The position numbers were made by a program, and so were the translations under genes. The notes under the pieces were generated by a model, which saw nothing but the letters and a program-made list of their open reading frames with translations, was not told the origin of the DNA and did not search any database. From assembly GCA_014529385.2 (NCBI GenBank), contig CM043955.1, forward strand, positions 136,846,108-136,906,107: a stretch of 60,000 nucleotides of DNA. Reading direction: 5' to 3'. Of this stretch, positions 21,087-38,649 are shown piece after piece. The stretch's first letter is position 1. Each line of letters begins with the position of its first letter. Source of the stretch: Adiantum capillus-veneris. Its lineage: Eukaryota; Streptophyta; Polypodiopsida; Polypodiales; Pteridaceae.

Positions 21087-22291
21087 ACATGGATCGTGAT
21101 CCATGTTGGAACACATTTTTTAGTGAGATGGGAACCATTTAATTCAACATGATAAAGGGATGCTATGGGTGAAAACTTTTGTGATTTGGATCATTGATTG
21201 AAATTCTAAGTCAGATTTTGCAATCTTTTCACATACTTAGAGAATATTGAGGTTCGCACAAGGAGTTTGGTTTCCAAATGACTTGAAAATTTAGGGTTGG
21301 ACTTCATATGGCATGTGGGACATGTGGTTTGGGTTTTGGTGCAAAAATCTGGAAAAGGTACATGGATCGTGATCCATGTTGAGCCAGAGTTTGGGCTAAG
21401 ACTTTGTGGGTATGTTTCTATAGCTAATCCTAACACACTAGCATTTGGTGAGATCTTTTTCAGTTCAGATATATTTACTAAGTTAACCCAATTTCCCAAT
21501 TCATGGCCCTATTTTTTTGACTTTGACCATATCTGTTTTTGGATCCCAATTTGATGCATTTTTGTGGTAAATAGGTGTTGGCTTTTGTTCATATGATGCT
21601 TTAACACCTTTACTTGTACCTATCCTTCAAATCTCACTTCATTCTAACTTTGAATGACCCTTCTAGCCTTACTATCAAACTTTGTACTTTTTCCAAGCAT
21701 CTCCTAGCTATTTTATGACTCTGAGTATACAAACATGTCCAACTTTACTTTATGATCTTTCTCCCCAAAATCCTAACTTTGGCACTTTGACACTTTGTAG
21801 TTGCAATCTCTTAGAGTTTTAACCAATCTTGCACAATTACCTGATGCTTCTAGCACTCCAATACACTTAGTAGGAACCAAAATCTGGTAGTTTGGCACCT
21901 GGGGGTCATGATGCAATCCATGTTGGGAACCCAAATCTCAAAAAAATTGCAGGGAAGCATTTAGGCATGTCCCTAAGGTAATTGGTTACCAATTTTTGGG
22001 ATTTGTACCCCTTTTCCCTTGGCTTTGATCAAAATAACCATTTGTAGACTGATTTTCCAACTATTTAGGGTTTTTAGGGTCTAGTGGTGTCTAGATTTTC
22101 CCAAATTTGAGGGTTAACTACCCAAGCCCTAATCTAAATATGGCCCCAACTCTTGGTCCCATTCTGAGTTGTTGGGGGACATGGATCATGATCCATGTCA
22201 GAGTAGCTTTTTATACTATTTTTGCAGAAGAAATTAGGTGTTGTCTCTGACATGCTACAAGTGAAATATTTTTGAAGTTGGTGATCCATGT
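21087..22291 (-). repeat. Second palindrome array, ACATGGATC-type, spaced about 273 bp
   Basis: Perfect or near-perfect 20-bp palindromes ACATGGATCGTGATCCATGT at 21087-21106 and 21360-21379, and ACATGGATCATGATCCATGT at 22179-22198. Partial copies end at 21923 and 22291. Centres are 273, 544 (twice 272) and 275 bp apart, so the array keeps one period with one unit lost; the last partial copy is off-period. It lies upstream, in the minus-strand sense, of the inverted gag-like copy, exactly as the TAAATAATC-type array precedes the plus-strand copy. The core ATCGTGAT is common to both types; the arms differ. Confidence 0.85.
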
Positions 22292-22578
22292 TCCACCACC
22301 AAATCACATTGTGATGACATGGTCTGCCCCCCTTGTTGAGTACCCCGACCAATTCTTTTTGAATATGGAGTGCTTTTACCCCCTCTTCTAACCTTAGACA
22401 AATTATAGAATCTCGAGCTTGATTTTGATTGATGTGGATTGTCTAGTGTTTTTTGTGTTGTGTTGCTTACATACATTTGTTGAGGGAGGAAGTAGATCAT
22501 ACATGTTGAATTTGTTGCAGATCTGTAGCCATGAATGCCCGTGGTAAGCAAGAGTCTACCCATGCTTTAGGTCGCAAA

Positions 22579-23825
<1,247 letters not shown>

Positions 23826-24748
23826 TGTCATGAATATTAATTTCTAACCTTCTAAAAGTATTTTCCAACTTAAATTGTTCACTTAAGTCCAGGTTAAATA
23901 AAAATTGATTAAGTGCTAATGGACCAACCAGTCAAGGCTTGGGCCAAAAGAGAAAAGTCTATAAAAGAGAAAGGGTAATTGCTAACTAATTGTCTCAATC
24001 ATAGATACAGGTCAAGGAAGGATAATTGTATTTTGGTCAGCCTTGATCAAAGGTATAGGACAAAGGAGATGACCGAGAATAATTATAGGAATCTAAAAAC
24101 AGAAAGTGAATGTGCTAAGCTCGTAGCAAGTTTTCGGAGCATCTTGGCGGCACCTCCAAAGCACTATGTTAAGGTTTTTCATGGGAGGTGAAATTTTAAA
24201 GTCCAAAGGGTGCTATTTATTTTTTCCACAGATTATCTTAATTTAGTAGGCCCTAAATTAGCAGGTAGGTTGTAGCCCCACGTCAGGTTCATAAGCCTCT
24301 AAGGTTTGTGCACAGGTCTTTCACCCGAGCTAATTAATTAAAATATAAGCTTATGGTTTTTATTAAATGAAAGGGAAAAGCTAAAAACTAAGGTTAGATC
24401 ATCCCTTCCTCATTTAGTGAGTTGACTCTAGTCTTTGATTTCTAAGTTTGACTAGGCCACATGTCTTAGGTAGCACATGCTTGCTTTATGTGAAGTTAAA
24501 ACAAGTGCATGTGAGTCTATGTGGTGTTTCCACTTGCCAAGATGAGTCCCAAGATGGGGGGGGGGGGAGTTCTAGCATGCAAGGCAAGAGGAGACAACTG
24601 TTGGGCATGCTTGAGTTGCATTATGAGGTGGTCTCACCTCATTGGTCAAGTGTTAAGAATTCTAATATATCTATATAAGAGACGGCTCATTGCATGTTTG
24701 AAGCTCTTGCTCCTCTCTCACACTCTCTCAAGTGCCCAAGATTGGCAA

Positions 24749-24828
<80 letters not shown>

Positions 24829-24981
24829 AGCTCTAGACACAGACTCTATGCTCAAACTCTTGGCTATGGATGCAAATCCAAGCCAATGAAATTTTCTTCT
24901 TCTCCAGCTCTACTATTCTATTACTATGCTAAGAGCTTGCCCATGATCAAGATACATGGTGTTGGGAGTCCCATCATTGCA
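23826..24981 (+). mobile_element. LTR of a second family, copy 1
   Basis: Starts TGTCATGAATATTA and is similar over about 800 bp to 48853-49735 in the same orientation, by visual alignment. A TATA-like TATATCTATATAAGAG lies at about 24666-24681. The following leader-like part contains a (TC)n tract (24754-24826) and the copy may end in CA at 24981. Relative to copy 2 it lacks about 90 bp near 24125. No polypurine tract precedes this copy. Confidence 0.6.
24754..24826. repeat. (TC)n microsatellite
   Basis: About 73 bp of TC, within the putative LTR 3' half. Confidence 0.98.
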
Positions 24982-27207
<2,226 letters not shown>

Positions 27208-27464
27208 CTTCCTCTCAACGCGTGCAGGATTCCCTCAGTGGTAGCAGTGCGGGAGGCAAGTGACACACCATCTGTAGTCATAGAGCTTGTCTGTGTGCAC
27301 AAGTTCTATGCTTTTAGTCCCTATGGCTCACACACGGTGTTGAAAAAACTCCCCGTGATTGATATTTTTTGCACTATTTCCGGGGAGCCACTCTGCACCA
27401 AGCTCCAATCGCAGCCTGCATCTGTGTTGAGGTGTTTTTTTGGGCATATTAAGATAACTAAGAA

Positions 27465-27466
<2 letters not shown>

Positions 27467-27542
<76 letters not shown>
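27467..27542. repeat. (GT)n microsatellite
   Basis: About 76 bp of GT, 260 bp after the previous tract. Confidence 0.98.
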
Positions 27543-27544
<2 letters not shown>

Positions 27545-30531
27545 CAATACATATACGCAAACGAATACTACCTATTCACAGAACAACAATTCTAGGCAAA
27601 TACAATGGATTTTTACAATAATTTATTTGCAGTTGAAAATAAATTTTTGCACAAGAATAATGAAGATAACAAAGTATAACATGGGAAACATTAATCTCAA
27701 AGTCTGGGGTGATGTTGCTTCAAGGTAAGAGATGCACCACAAGTCATCTACCACATAGAACAGAATGTCTTTATCAAAGAAGGTAGCCCTAACCTGCACC
27801 CATAGCCACAAGAAAACAATTTGTTAGCACGTGATTGTATGCAGGTTATGTTGGGCATCCCAGTTGTTATCCATGTTGCGATGAAAAAACAAACAGTTCC
27901 TCTACAAGTAATTTGTTTTTTTTTTTAACCATCGTAAGAATCCTTGGTTTTTAGCCAAGGATCTAACCAAGAGAGTGAGAATCCCCCCATAGCTACTATA
28001 TATTAAGTTAATTCCAGATTTATTCAATGCCTAACCATAGTTTCAAGAGCTTTAAAAAGATTATCAAAAACTATATAGGTTTTTATAGAACCAACCCACA
28101 ACACTTTCTTTAACTAGGTTGGGGAGATTTTACCCCATAGGCGCAAGTCCAAGTTAGCTCAAGCCATATAATCCTATACTAGACATTAGATCTTAAAAGG
28201 CTAAAACCCTCTTGAAGAGATAAAGTCCCATCCGGTTTATGTTTGCACAAAGTTTGAGCTTGAATTTTATTTCACTTACAAAACCTAAAAGGGCCTCTGT
28301 AGTATATTAGCGAAAGAAAAACCAATCTACATCAGAGCGGCATAGTAATGAACATGATTAGTAGACCGGCCAAAGGTAAATGTTTGGATTTTTACAAACT
28401 ACACAAATACCAGAATAAAGAACTAGTTAAATACTTTCAAATACCGTCCTTATTGACAGCTAAATCTCCTCCAATGTCATAGTCGACATATTCTTCCAAA
28501 TAGCCAGTACCAAATACTTGTTTTTAAACCTGCTAATCGAAAAATCACTCCCATCAAACGATTCCCCAAAAATTAACCAGCCACTGCGGATTTGTTCGTT
28601 TTATGATGAAAAAACAAAAATCGGACAAATAAACAATTGCTTTTATAGTGCAATCCAAAAATGCCATTCTCAAAAAAAATACCTGCACAGCAAGGCAAGT
28701 CATAACATCCGGCTAACAAAACCAGTACAAGCCAGAAAAACGAGAGATCAGCCGACACTTTATCCGAGAGTAACCCACACATTCTCTAGAGAATAACCAT
28801 AAGTACCTCATGCTTTAAGTTTCAAGTATGTTCTGATACAATCACAGCAAGACCAGTCGGGAAGGTCTACTTCCCAGGAATAGGCAATCAACCAAAACCA
28901 AAAAAAAAAAGGGCAGATACCATCACAAGCTTAGTAAAAAGACCATCTCACATACTAGCGAGTACTAAATATACCATCAGCCCTTTATAGAAGTCTACAC
29001 ACTTAGCTGGAAATAACATTTTTATATTCTTCCAAACAGCATCATGCAGGTATGCAATCATTATCCTACGCATTGATACAATGAGAGCAAGTAAAGGTAA
29101 GTTTAGAAATAGCCATGCTTAGGATATTATAAAGCTGGTGACATAACCCATTAAAGGCAAGATGTATCCAGTATACATAACTTACAAACTGTGAGTGTTG
29201 ATCAACCGGGAAAATAATGTATGCAGGCAAAAAGTATTCAAGCTTTAAACATCCTAACAAAACATCACATTATTCGGATATGAGATGCTCAAAAACCTCA
29301 ACCAATCTTTCCATATTTGGTTGTACCACAATAACCAACCAGTGAACCCTCATTAATGATTTTGAGACCTTGCAGCCCTCAATGACAGGGCAGCACAAAA
29401 AGTTCCTCAATTTCTTCAAATATACCAGCTAAAAACAAACTTCCCAGAACCATAGAGTCATTAAAAAATCTATCCAATTAGCCAGAGATTAAACAAACAA
29501 AAATTATAATTTATCTAATTTAAGCACCTTCATTTAACCCAAACAGTCCAGCGCAAAAAAAAAAAAAAATTAAAGGCTTCAAGAGAGCCGAACAGATAGT
29601 TAACCTGTAGACTTGGAGAGGATGACGATTCCACCAAAACTTTCTCAATATTTTTTGGCATGTTGAAGTCACAATCGCATACAAGATTTGAACGCACAAG
29701 CTGTAGTCATAGCACACGATGCTAAGTGAGTAAAGTACTCACCTTATTGAGGGTTTTATAGACAATGATGCCTCTCCATAGCAATAGGGACCCTGATTAA
29801 GCCAGGTATTCCCATCATTGAGGTCTCCCTTAAAGACCCTATTTCCAGGGAATTCTCTTAGGACACGATCCGGATGAGAAAAGCTAGTGTCGAGTCACAT
29901 TTGCTACAGCACTCGCCTGCAAACCCACTATCTGTATGCAGAAGGGAGCATGGGACCAGGCAAATACAGGATAAGCCTTGCAGAGGAATACTCAGACGCC
30001 ATGCAATACAGGTGTAATGCTTTTTTAGGGTAAATAATAGGTAAAGACATGCTTGTGCCCAATGTAAAAAGAGGATACCAAAAAAACCCCTTTAATGAGC
30101 ACCACTTATTAATATGGAAGTAGATAGTATGGCCTTTCCCGAATGCTTTTGCAAGGTTGATATGAAGTACATACAATTCCTTAAGAGGTATTGCCCCTAG
30201 CACTGGATGGACACAAACAAACAGTTACCCATAAAACCGACCTATCAAACGAGACTATTATCAGTAAGCTATCCAATTGGGCAAATTACGAGAATAGACA
30301 TATGCCAATCATAAAGAGGTGAGCTAATGTAATACTGGACCCATTAAGAGATGGCAAGTAGTTTGGGTAAATTGTACAAATACCCATTTGGTTAAGGTAT
30401 CAATGTAGGTCTGTAAAAGACAGGTGTTTTTTCTAACATCAGAGTGCACAGTATCAGTCTTGAGTAACTTTCAAAGAGTTTACAGCCAACAGCTTACTCT
30501 GTCATAATGTGTTTCATACACATTAAATGTT
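27543..30531. other. Three kilobases without a recognisable gene
   Basis: Moderately AT-rich DNA without long open frames, LTR signals or clear repeats. Short frames (28518-28796 plus; 29928-30203 minus) show no family signature. It could be decayed transposon or intergenic DNA. Confidence 0.5.
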
Positions 30532-31047
30532 ATGACTTATAATCAAGATCAGGTTTTAGCCATAACCATTGCACATCTTGAGCAGTCAAGGGAGTCTACT
30601 AGGAGAACCACACTAGTCCATTATGAGTGTCTTTTATTCCCCCAATTAGGAACATTGGTTACACAGACAAAGTGGTGGACATATCAGGACAGAGTGACAC
30701 GGGTGACCCTTTGGGATCAAGAGCACTTTAGGAACAATATCTGTCTGACAATGGTAACTGAAGCCATGGGCTTAGGGCCACAATATTATTATGTTGAACA
30801 TTCAATGAAGCGAGGGTTTTCAGAACAGCTATATTTGCTAGCGCAGTTTCTTCCACACCATAAGGTCTTTTTGTATCGCAGTTATGGACAGCCCCTCAGA
30901 GGATACTTTAACAGCACACCACACACCAGGGAGTATGGTGTAATTTTGGCTAACCGTATCTTACCTTTGGCCAAGCGTCCGAACACATGTTATTACTGTG
31001 ACAGTTGCTTGTGTGATCATGTAATGGATGGTTTAATAGAGATGTAG
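30532..31047 (+). CDS. Unrecognised 171-residue protein
   Basis: The longest clean open frame in the 25-34 kb region. The sequence looks soluble, with no signal peptide or membrane segment. It is rich in aromatic residues and His (QYYYVEHSMKRGF, LYLLAQFLPHHKVFLYR). It ends with a Cys cluster CYYCDSCLCDH, which could bind metal, shortly before the C-terminus. I do not recognise the family. No promoter or neighbouring gene supports it, and a (TG)n tract begins about 95 bp downstream. It may be a single-exon gene, an exon, or a chance frame. Confidence 0.35.
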   Translation: MTYNQDQVLAITIAHLEQSRESTRRTTLVHYECLLFPQLGTLVTQTKWWTYQDRVTRVTLWDQEHFRNNICLTMVTEAMGLGPQYYYVEHSMKRGFSEQLYLLAQFLPHHKVFLYRSYGQPLRGYFNSTPHTREYGVILANRILPLAKRPNTCYYCDSCLCDHVMDGLIEM

Positions 31048-31139
31048 AGGTGAAGAAAGAAAGGGGTTTTTTTATAAAAAAACCAGCCAGGCTTTTTCTG
31101 TCCAATTTAAGTGGTGAAGCATGAGAAAGGACTCATGTA

Positions 31140-31141
<2 letters not shown>

Positions 31142-31215
<74 letters not shown>
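31142..31215. repeat. (TG)n microsatellite
   Basis: About 74 bp of TG. Confidence 0.98.
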
Positions 31216-34195
<2,980 letters not shown>

Positions 34196-34617
34196 GTGCT
34201 TAAGGTCTACTGTGCTTAGAGCTTCTACTGTGCAAGCTTGGCTCCTTCAAGGATGATTGCAGTAACCGCCCTCTTCTCTTCGAGGTATGTCTCTCCCATT
34301 GAACATGTACACTCTCTACTGCTTGAGCACGCGCGCCCCACCTAGGATCATTTAGGTACATTAAGCTGCATTTGGAGCTGCATGAGTGACACACCTTGAT
34401 CATTTGCAACAAGAGGCGAGCTCCCGAGGTAATTTGCTAGTCCACAAGCTGCATGCAATCTTGGGGTAAATCCCATAGCAAATCTCCTTGAATGCCCTGC
34501 TTACAAGAGTAGGCCCATGAAGTTCTTGTTTCTTTTTAGCAGGGATGATAAGCGAGGGCACACCATGTCTCATGAGTTCATTGGATGATGTGCAGGTATA
34601 TCACTTGAGACTGCATC

Positions 34618-37600
34618 ATGGCACCTTCCTCAAAGCATCCGATTCAAGCAAGCAGCAGTCTAGTTAGGAACATTGAACCACCTCTGCATACAAAGTTTTG
34701 TCGTCTTGCCGAGGAATTTCATATGGAGCGTGGATTGCCATTGGAGGGAGTTGATCCGCGTAGCTTGACAGGAAACAATGACATCTATGAGGAGGACTGG
34801 GAATCTGTCTTTATATGCCCAAAGCCTATTCCGGGTAGCCAGAAAAAAGTGAAGGCATACCATGCTCGGTCGGAGTTCTTACAAAAGCTTGTGTGGAGAC
34901 ATTGGGATGTCTACCACTAGGGTCCCTTCATGTATGAAGTAGGGACTCAATTTGCAAAGGCCTTTGCATTGGAAAACTGCAGTGAATCTGGCAAACATCA
35001 AATTTCTTGGGCTATCTTTGCAGAGAGGGCAATGAGAGCCTCAGAAGAAAGACGCAACTTGCAAAACAAGATCAAGAGGTGGGAAGAGCAGATGAGTGGT
35101 AGAGGGAGAGGTTCCAAAACCACTGCTGCCTCTACCAGATCATCATTGAAAACAGAAGGTACGTATGTACCATTGTCAAGCGTGCCTACAGGAGGATGCC
35201 TGGTACAATTGGCCGAGGAGGATAGCAGGGCACTTGCAAAAATGAAGAATATTGCAGAGGGTAGATTGCAAGACTATAAGTCAATACTTGAGGGTGCAAA
35301 GAAGCAGGTAGAGGATCAAGTCAGAGAATTGCATAGGGCTGAGGGTGCTCAAAGCTCAAACACTTTGGCCATAAAGTTGCAAATAGAGATTGATTGCGTG
35401 CAAGACCCTGTAGCTCGACAACGCCTGATTGATTTGATTGGACAGTTCTCAAGTACTACTAGAGAGAACGTTGTTGAATTAGAAGCCAATGTGGCTAAAG
35501 CAAAGGTGCATACCCTCCTACATGTGCTTCACTTTGTTTTGGAGTATGTGGTTCACTTCCCATGTGGTTATGTGGTTAGAGTGTTATGGATTGTATGGTT
35601 ATGTACTGTTTGAGCATATTCTATTTCTGCTATGTGCTATATAGCACAAAATATGTGCTATATGGCCACAACATAGCCATCATCTTCATGGAGTGGGTGG
35701 TTATATGCTATGTGCTATGTGCTATATGGTCACAACATAGCCATCATCTTCATGGAGTGGGTGGTTATATGCTATGTGTGGTTATGTGCTATGTGCTTTA
35801 TAGTTCAATCTAGGTGCAGCATGTTCACAATAGTACCCTCATCTATTTGGAATGTGTGTGATTCTATGCTATGTGCTTTGTGTGGTTATGTGCTATGTGA
35901 TACATAGCACAATGGACATGTGTAATATGTGCTATATAGCATACCTGTATGCTATATGCTCACAGTATAGCCCTAAAGTGTGTGTTAAATATTGATATGT
36001 GCTACATAGCACAATCTTTTTATGTGCTATGTGCTAAATAGCACATTTTGTGTGTTATATGTTCACAATATAGCCCTGGAGTGTGTGGAATAGTGAATTG
36101 TTCTATATAGCACAATCTCTATTTTTGTTATGTGCTACATAGCACATCTCTAATTGTGATATGTGCTACATAGCACAATATTTGTGCTATATGCTATGTG
36201 CTATGTCTCATATAGCCCACTACATATCATATACCCAACAAGCTTGTGCTATATAGCATATAGAGAAAATGTTTGGGCTATATCTGGTATTTTAAAAGTC
36301 TCTCTGCTATGATCTACAGTGCATACTCTATGTAGCACTTATAGCACATTATACTTGGACTGTGCTATGTGCTATATAGCACAGTGCATATCATATACCA
36401 CATCAAGCTTGTGTTTATAGCATATAGAGTAAGTGCTTGTCTTATATGTGATATTGCAAATAAGGGATAAGATTCACGCTGCATATTCTTTTCAGCAAGC
36501 TGCTTTTGTTGGGTTATTGAGACTTAAATTAGATGTGTTGTCTTCTTTGTTTCACAGGCACTACTTGCAGAGGTAGAGACCAACATAGCACAGGAATCAC
36601 AGCACTTTAAATTTTGTGTTACCATGGAGAGGACTTCACATAACGTGGGAGCCAGTTTGATGAAGCCTTTTCCTCCTGTGGATTTTAAGCAGAGCATTAG
36701 CGAGGTGGCACTTAATGGGTTCTACCATTGTGTAGGATGTGGATTCCCGGCTCAATCGGGAGAGGCAATGGGAGAACATTTCATGGCTGTTGTGGACACG
36801 AAAGAGGCAGGTGCACATGATACAACTGAGTCTTGTACAGATCCCACTGTTGGGAATACCAAAGGTAAATTCCAGAGGTCCCTATGGGTCGAGCGGCTGC
36901 TACAGATACAGATGAGGCAAGTACAAAGAATGCTGATAAAGAGGCCAAAAATGGACATGAATTTGAGAGGCAAGAGAGGTTGTGTCTTGTGGTAATGCCA
37001 GTACAGATTGTTGCACTGCCTCCTGCGTCTTTTGAGGACAAGAAGAGAAGGGACAATTTATGCATCATACTGGATGTGAATGGGCTTCTCATAAGGAGGT
37101 ATAAGGTCTCCTTCTACAAAGGAATAGTGAGAAGCAGTATTCCTGATTGGGCAAGATCAAGGTATCATGTAGTCACTGCGCCAAATGCTACAGGAAAGAT
37201 GCAATTTGAATATGTGGTCAGGCCCAATGCATCAATCTTTTTGCATGCACTGCTGCAAAGAGCACAAGTTGCACTATGGAGCTGCATGACAAAGGACAAT
37301 CTAGCACTTGCTTTGAGTGCATGCTTTCCTAGGCTGAACAAACAGCATTTCCTCGATATTATCGGTCAAGAGGGGTGTAGAGAGGTGAGATTCAATCTAA
37401 ATGAAGTTCCTGGGATCCCTCCATGTAGAGATAACACAAAGCCCATATTTTTCAAGTGTTTGAAAGACTTTTGGAAGCACCATCCTAAGTTCAACTCTGA
37501 TAATACACTGGTGGTGGATGACACACTCTACAAGTGTCTGCTCAACCCTCTCGGGACTTGTGTCTGTCCTACTTCATTTGAACCAACAGATATTTGTCAG

Positions 37601-37771
37601 TCCCCAATTTACCTGGTTAGCACATTGTTCCCTTGGTTAGTCAAGTGGACAGTCTCACCCAGCCCTAATGCTTATGCAAAGATGAACCAGTTTGAAAATC
37701 CTTCGGACAGTGTGTCTGCTCGTGTCATCAGCCACTATAGAAGTCAACGAGAAGAATGTAAGGAAGGTTGA
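34618..37771 (+). pseudogene. FCP1/HAD-phosphatase-like gene with coiled-coil N-terminus, two exons
   Basis: Exon 1 (34618-35505) encodes a charged, probably coiled-coil region (AERAMRASEERRNLQNKIKR). A TAG at 34918-34920 interrupts it in frame. The donor is AAAG|GTGCAT; the acceptor TTCACAG|GCACTA opens exon 2 at 36558 in phase 0. Exon 2 shows a Cys/His cluster (FYHCVGCGFPAQ...GEHF), a frameshift between about 36850 and 36880, then an FCP1 homology domain: CIILDVNGLLIRR, EYVVRPNASIFLHAL, VALWSCMTKDN, KPIFFKCLKDFW and LVVDDTLYKCLLNP. FCP1 phosphatases use DxDxT; here it reads Asp-Val-Asn-Gly-Leu, so the second Asp and the Thr are lost and activity is doubtful. The reading frame ends where gypsy sequence begins. 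The stop and frameshift suggest a pseudogene or a multicopy relic. Confidence 0.75.
35506..36557 (+). repeat. Palindrome-rich satellite-like array inside the intron
   Basis: The intron is filled with variants of TGTGCTATATAGCACA. The perfect 14-bp palindrome GTGCTATATAGCAC occurs near 35635 and 36370. GTGCTACATAGCAC or GTGCTAAATAGCAC variants lie near 35998, 36026, 36132 and 36163. A longer unit including CACAACATAGCCATCATC is directly duplicated about 71 bp apart (about 35667 and 35738), and diverged units with CACAATATAGCCCTGGAG follow near 35957 and 36063. The array spans about 35630-36440, while the splice sites at each end are clean. Confidence 0.8.
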
Positions 37772-38640
37772 TTGTGGTTATGGAATCATGTAGACTCGAG
37801 ATTCATTTCCAACAAGGGACCAAGAAAGGCTCCAAGCCAACAAAATTCAAGGAATCAACTGAGCCAAAGGGAAAGAACAATGCAACATAGAAATCTCCCA
37901 AGGCTAACAACAACGACAACAAAGGAAAGGAAAAAGAAAAGGGCTACAAAGGTAAAAATAAACTTTCTCTTGAAGAGTTTGAATGTTATCATAAAGATAA
38001 CATTGTGGAGAGTAGGGTCATGTTTCCCATGCATGTCCCAAGAGAAATGAACGTAATAACCCTCCTAGAGCCACCATGGTGGAAGTTCTAAAAGAGGAAG
38101 GCCATTGCAAAGGAGCATCACTCTCTTATGCTTGGGAAAAAGTAAGAGAGCATGGTGCTTTTATATTGTTTGAGAGTGGCTCTACTCACAACTTTATTTC
38201 TTTTGATCTTGCTACCAAGCTAGGAATTCATGACTTTGAGATGGGAGATAAGCTACAAGTAGATGGAGCTTTCAAAGGGAAAGAGGTCTCAGACACTCCA
38301 TTGATTGGGAATCTAAGACTCCATGTGCAAATCTATGTCAACAGAGAATATTTCTTCATCTCTTCCCTCAAGCACGAAGATGTTATCCTAGGGGTACCAT
38401 GGTTTGATCGCATGGCTATCACTATGAAGTTTCTAGAGAGAAAAATCCTTTTTTCCTATCAAGGCAAGGATGTTGCACTTGATTTCAATAGTGTGGGCAA
38501 CACTATATATAAGAAAGATGCATGTGCTCCTAATGAAGTTAAAAATGAAACAAAAGAGGAATTAGAACTTTCTAGTTTTTCAAATGAGTTTCAAGATGTG
38601 TATATGGATGACATTCACAGGGAGATACCTCCCAAAAGGG
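37772..38640 (+). pseudogene. Second gypsy element: gag tail and protease
   Basis: 37772-38064 reads as the Lys/Thr/Gln-rich end of gag with a degenerate zinc-knuckle region near 37970-38040. 38076-38663 (195 codons) is a retropepsin: FESGSTHNFISFDLATKLG is the active-site loop and DVILGVPWFDRMAIT the C-terminal signature. The catalytic Asp of the usual FDSG is Glu here (GAG), so the enzyme would be inactive. The 5' part of the element, including an LTR, is missing; it starts at the end of the FCP1-like gene. Confidence 0.8.
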
Positions 38641-38649
38641 GACAAGATG

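Noticed and set aside
36863-36873. A true 11-nt intron in the FCP1-like gene
   Set aside because: Far below the minimum size for spliceosomal introns; an indel is simpler.
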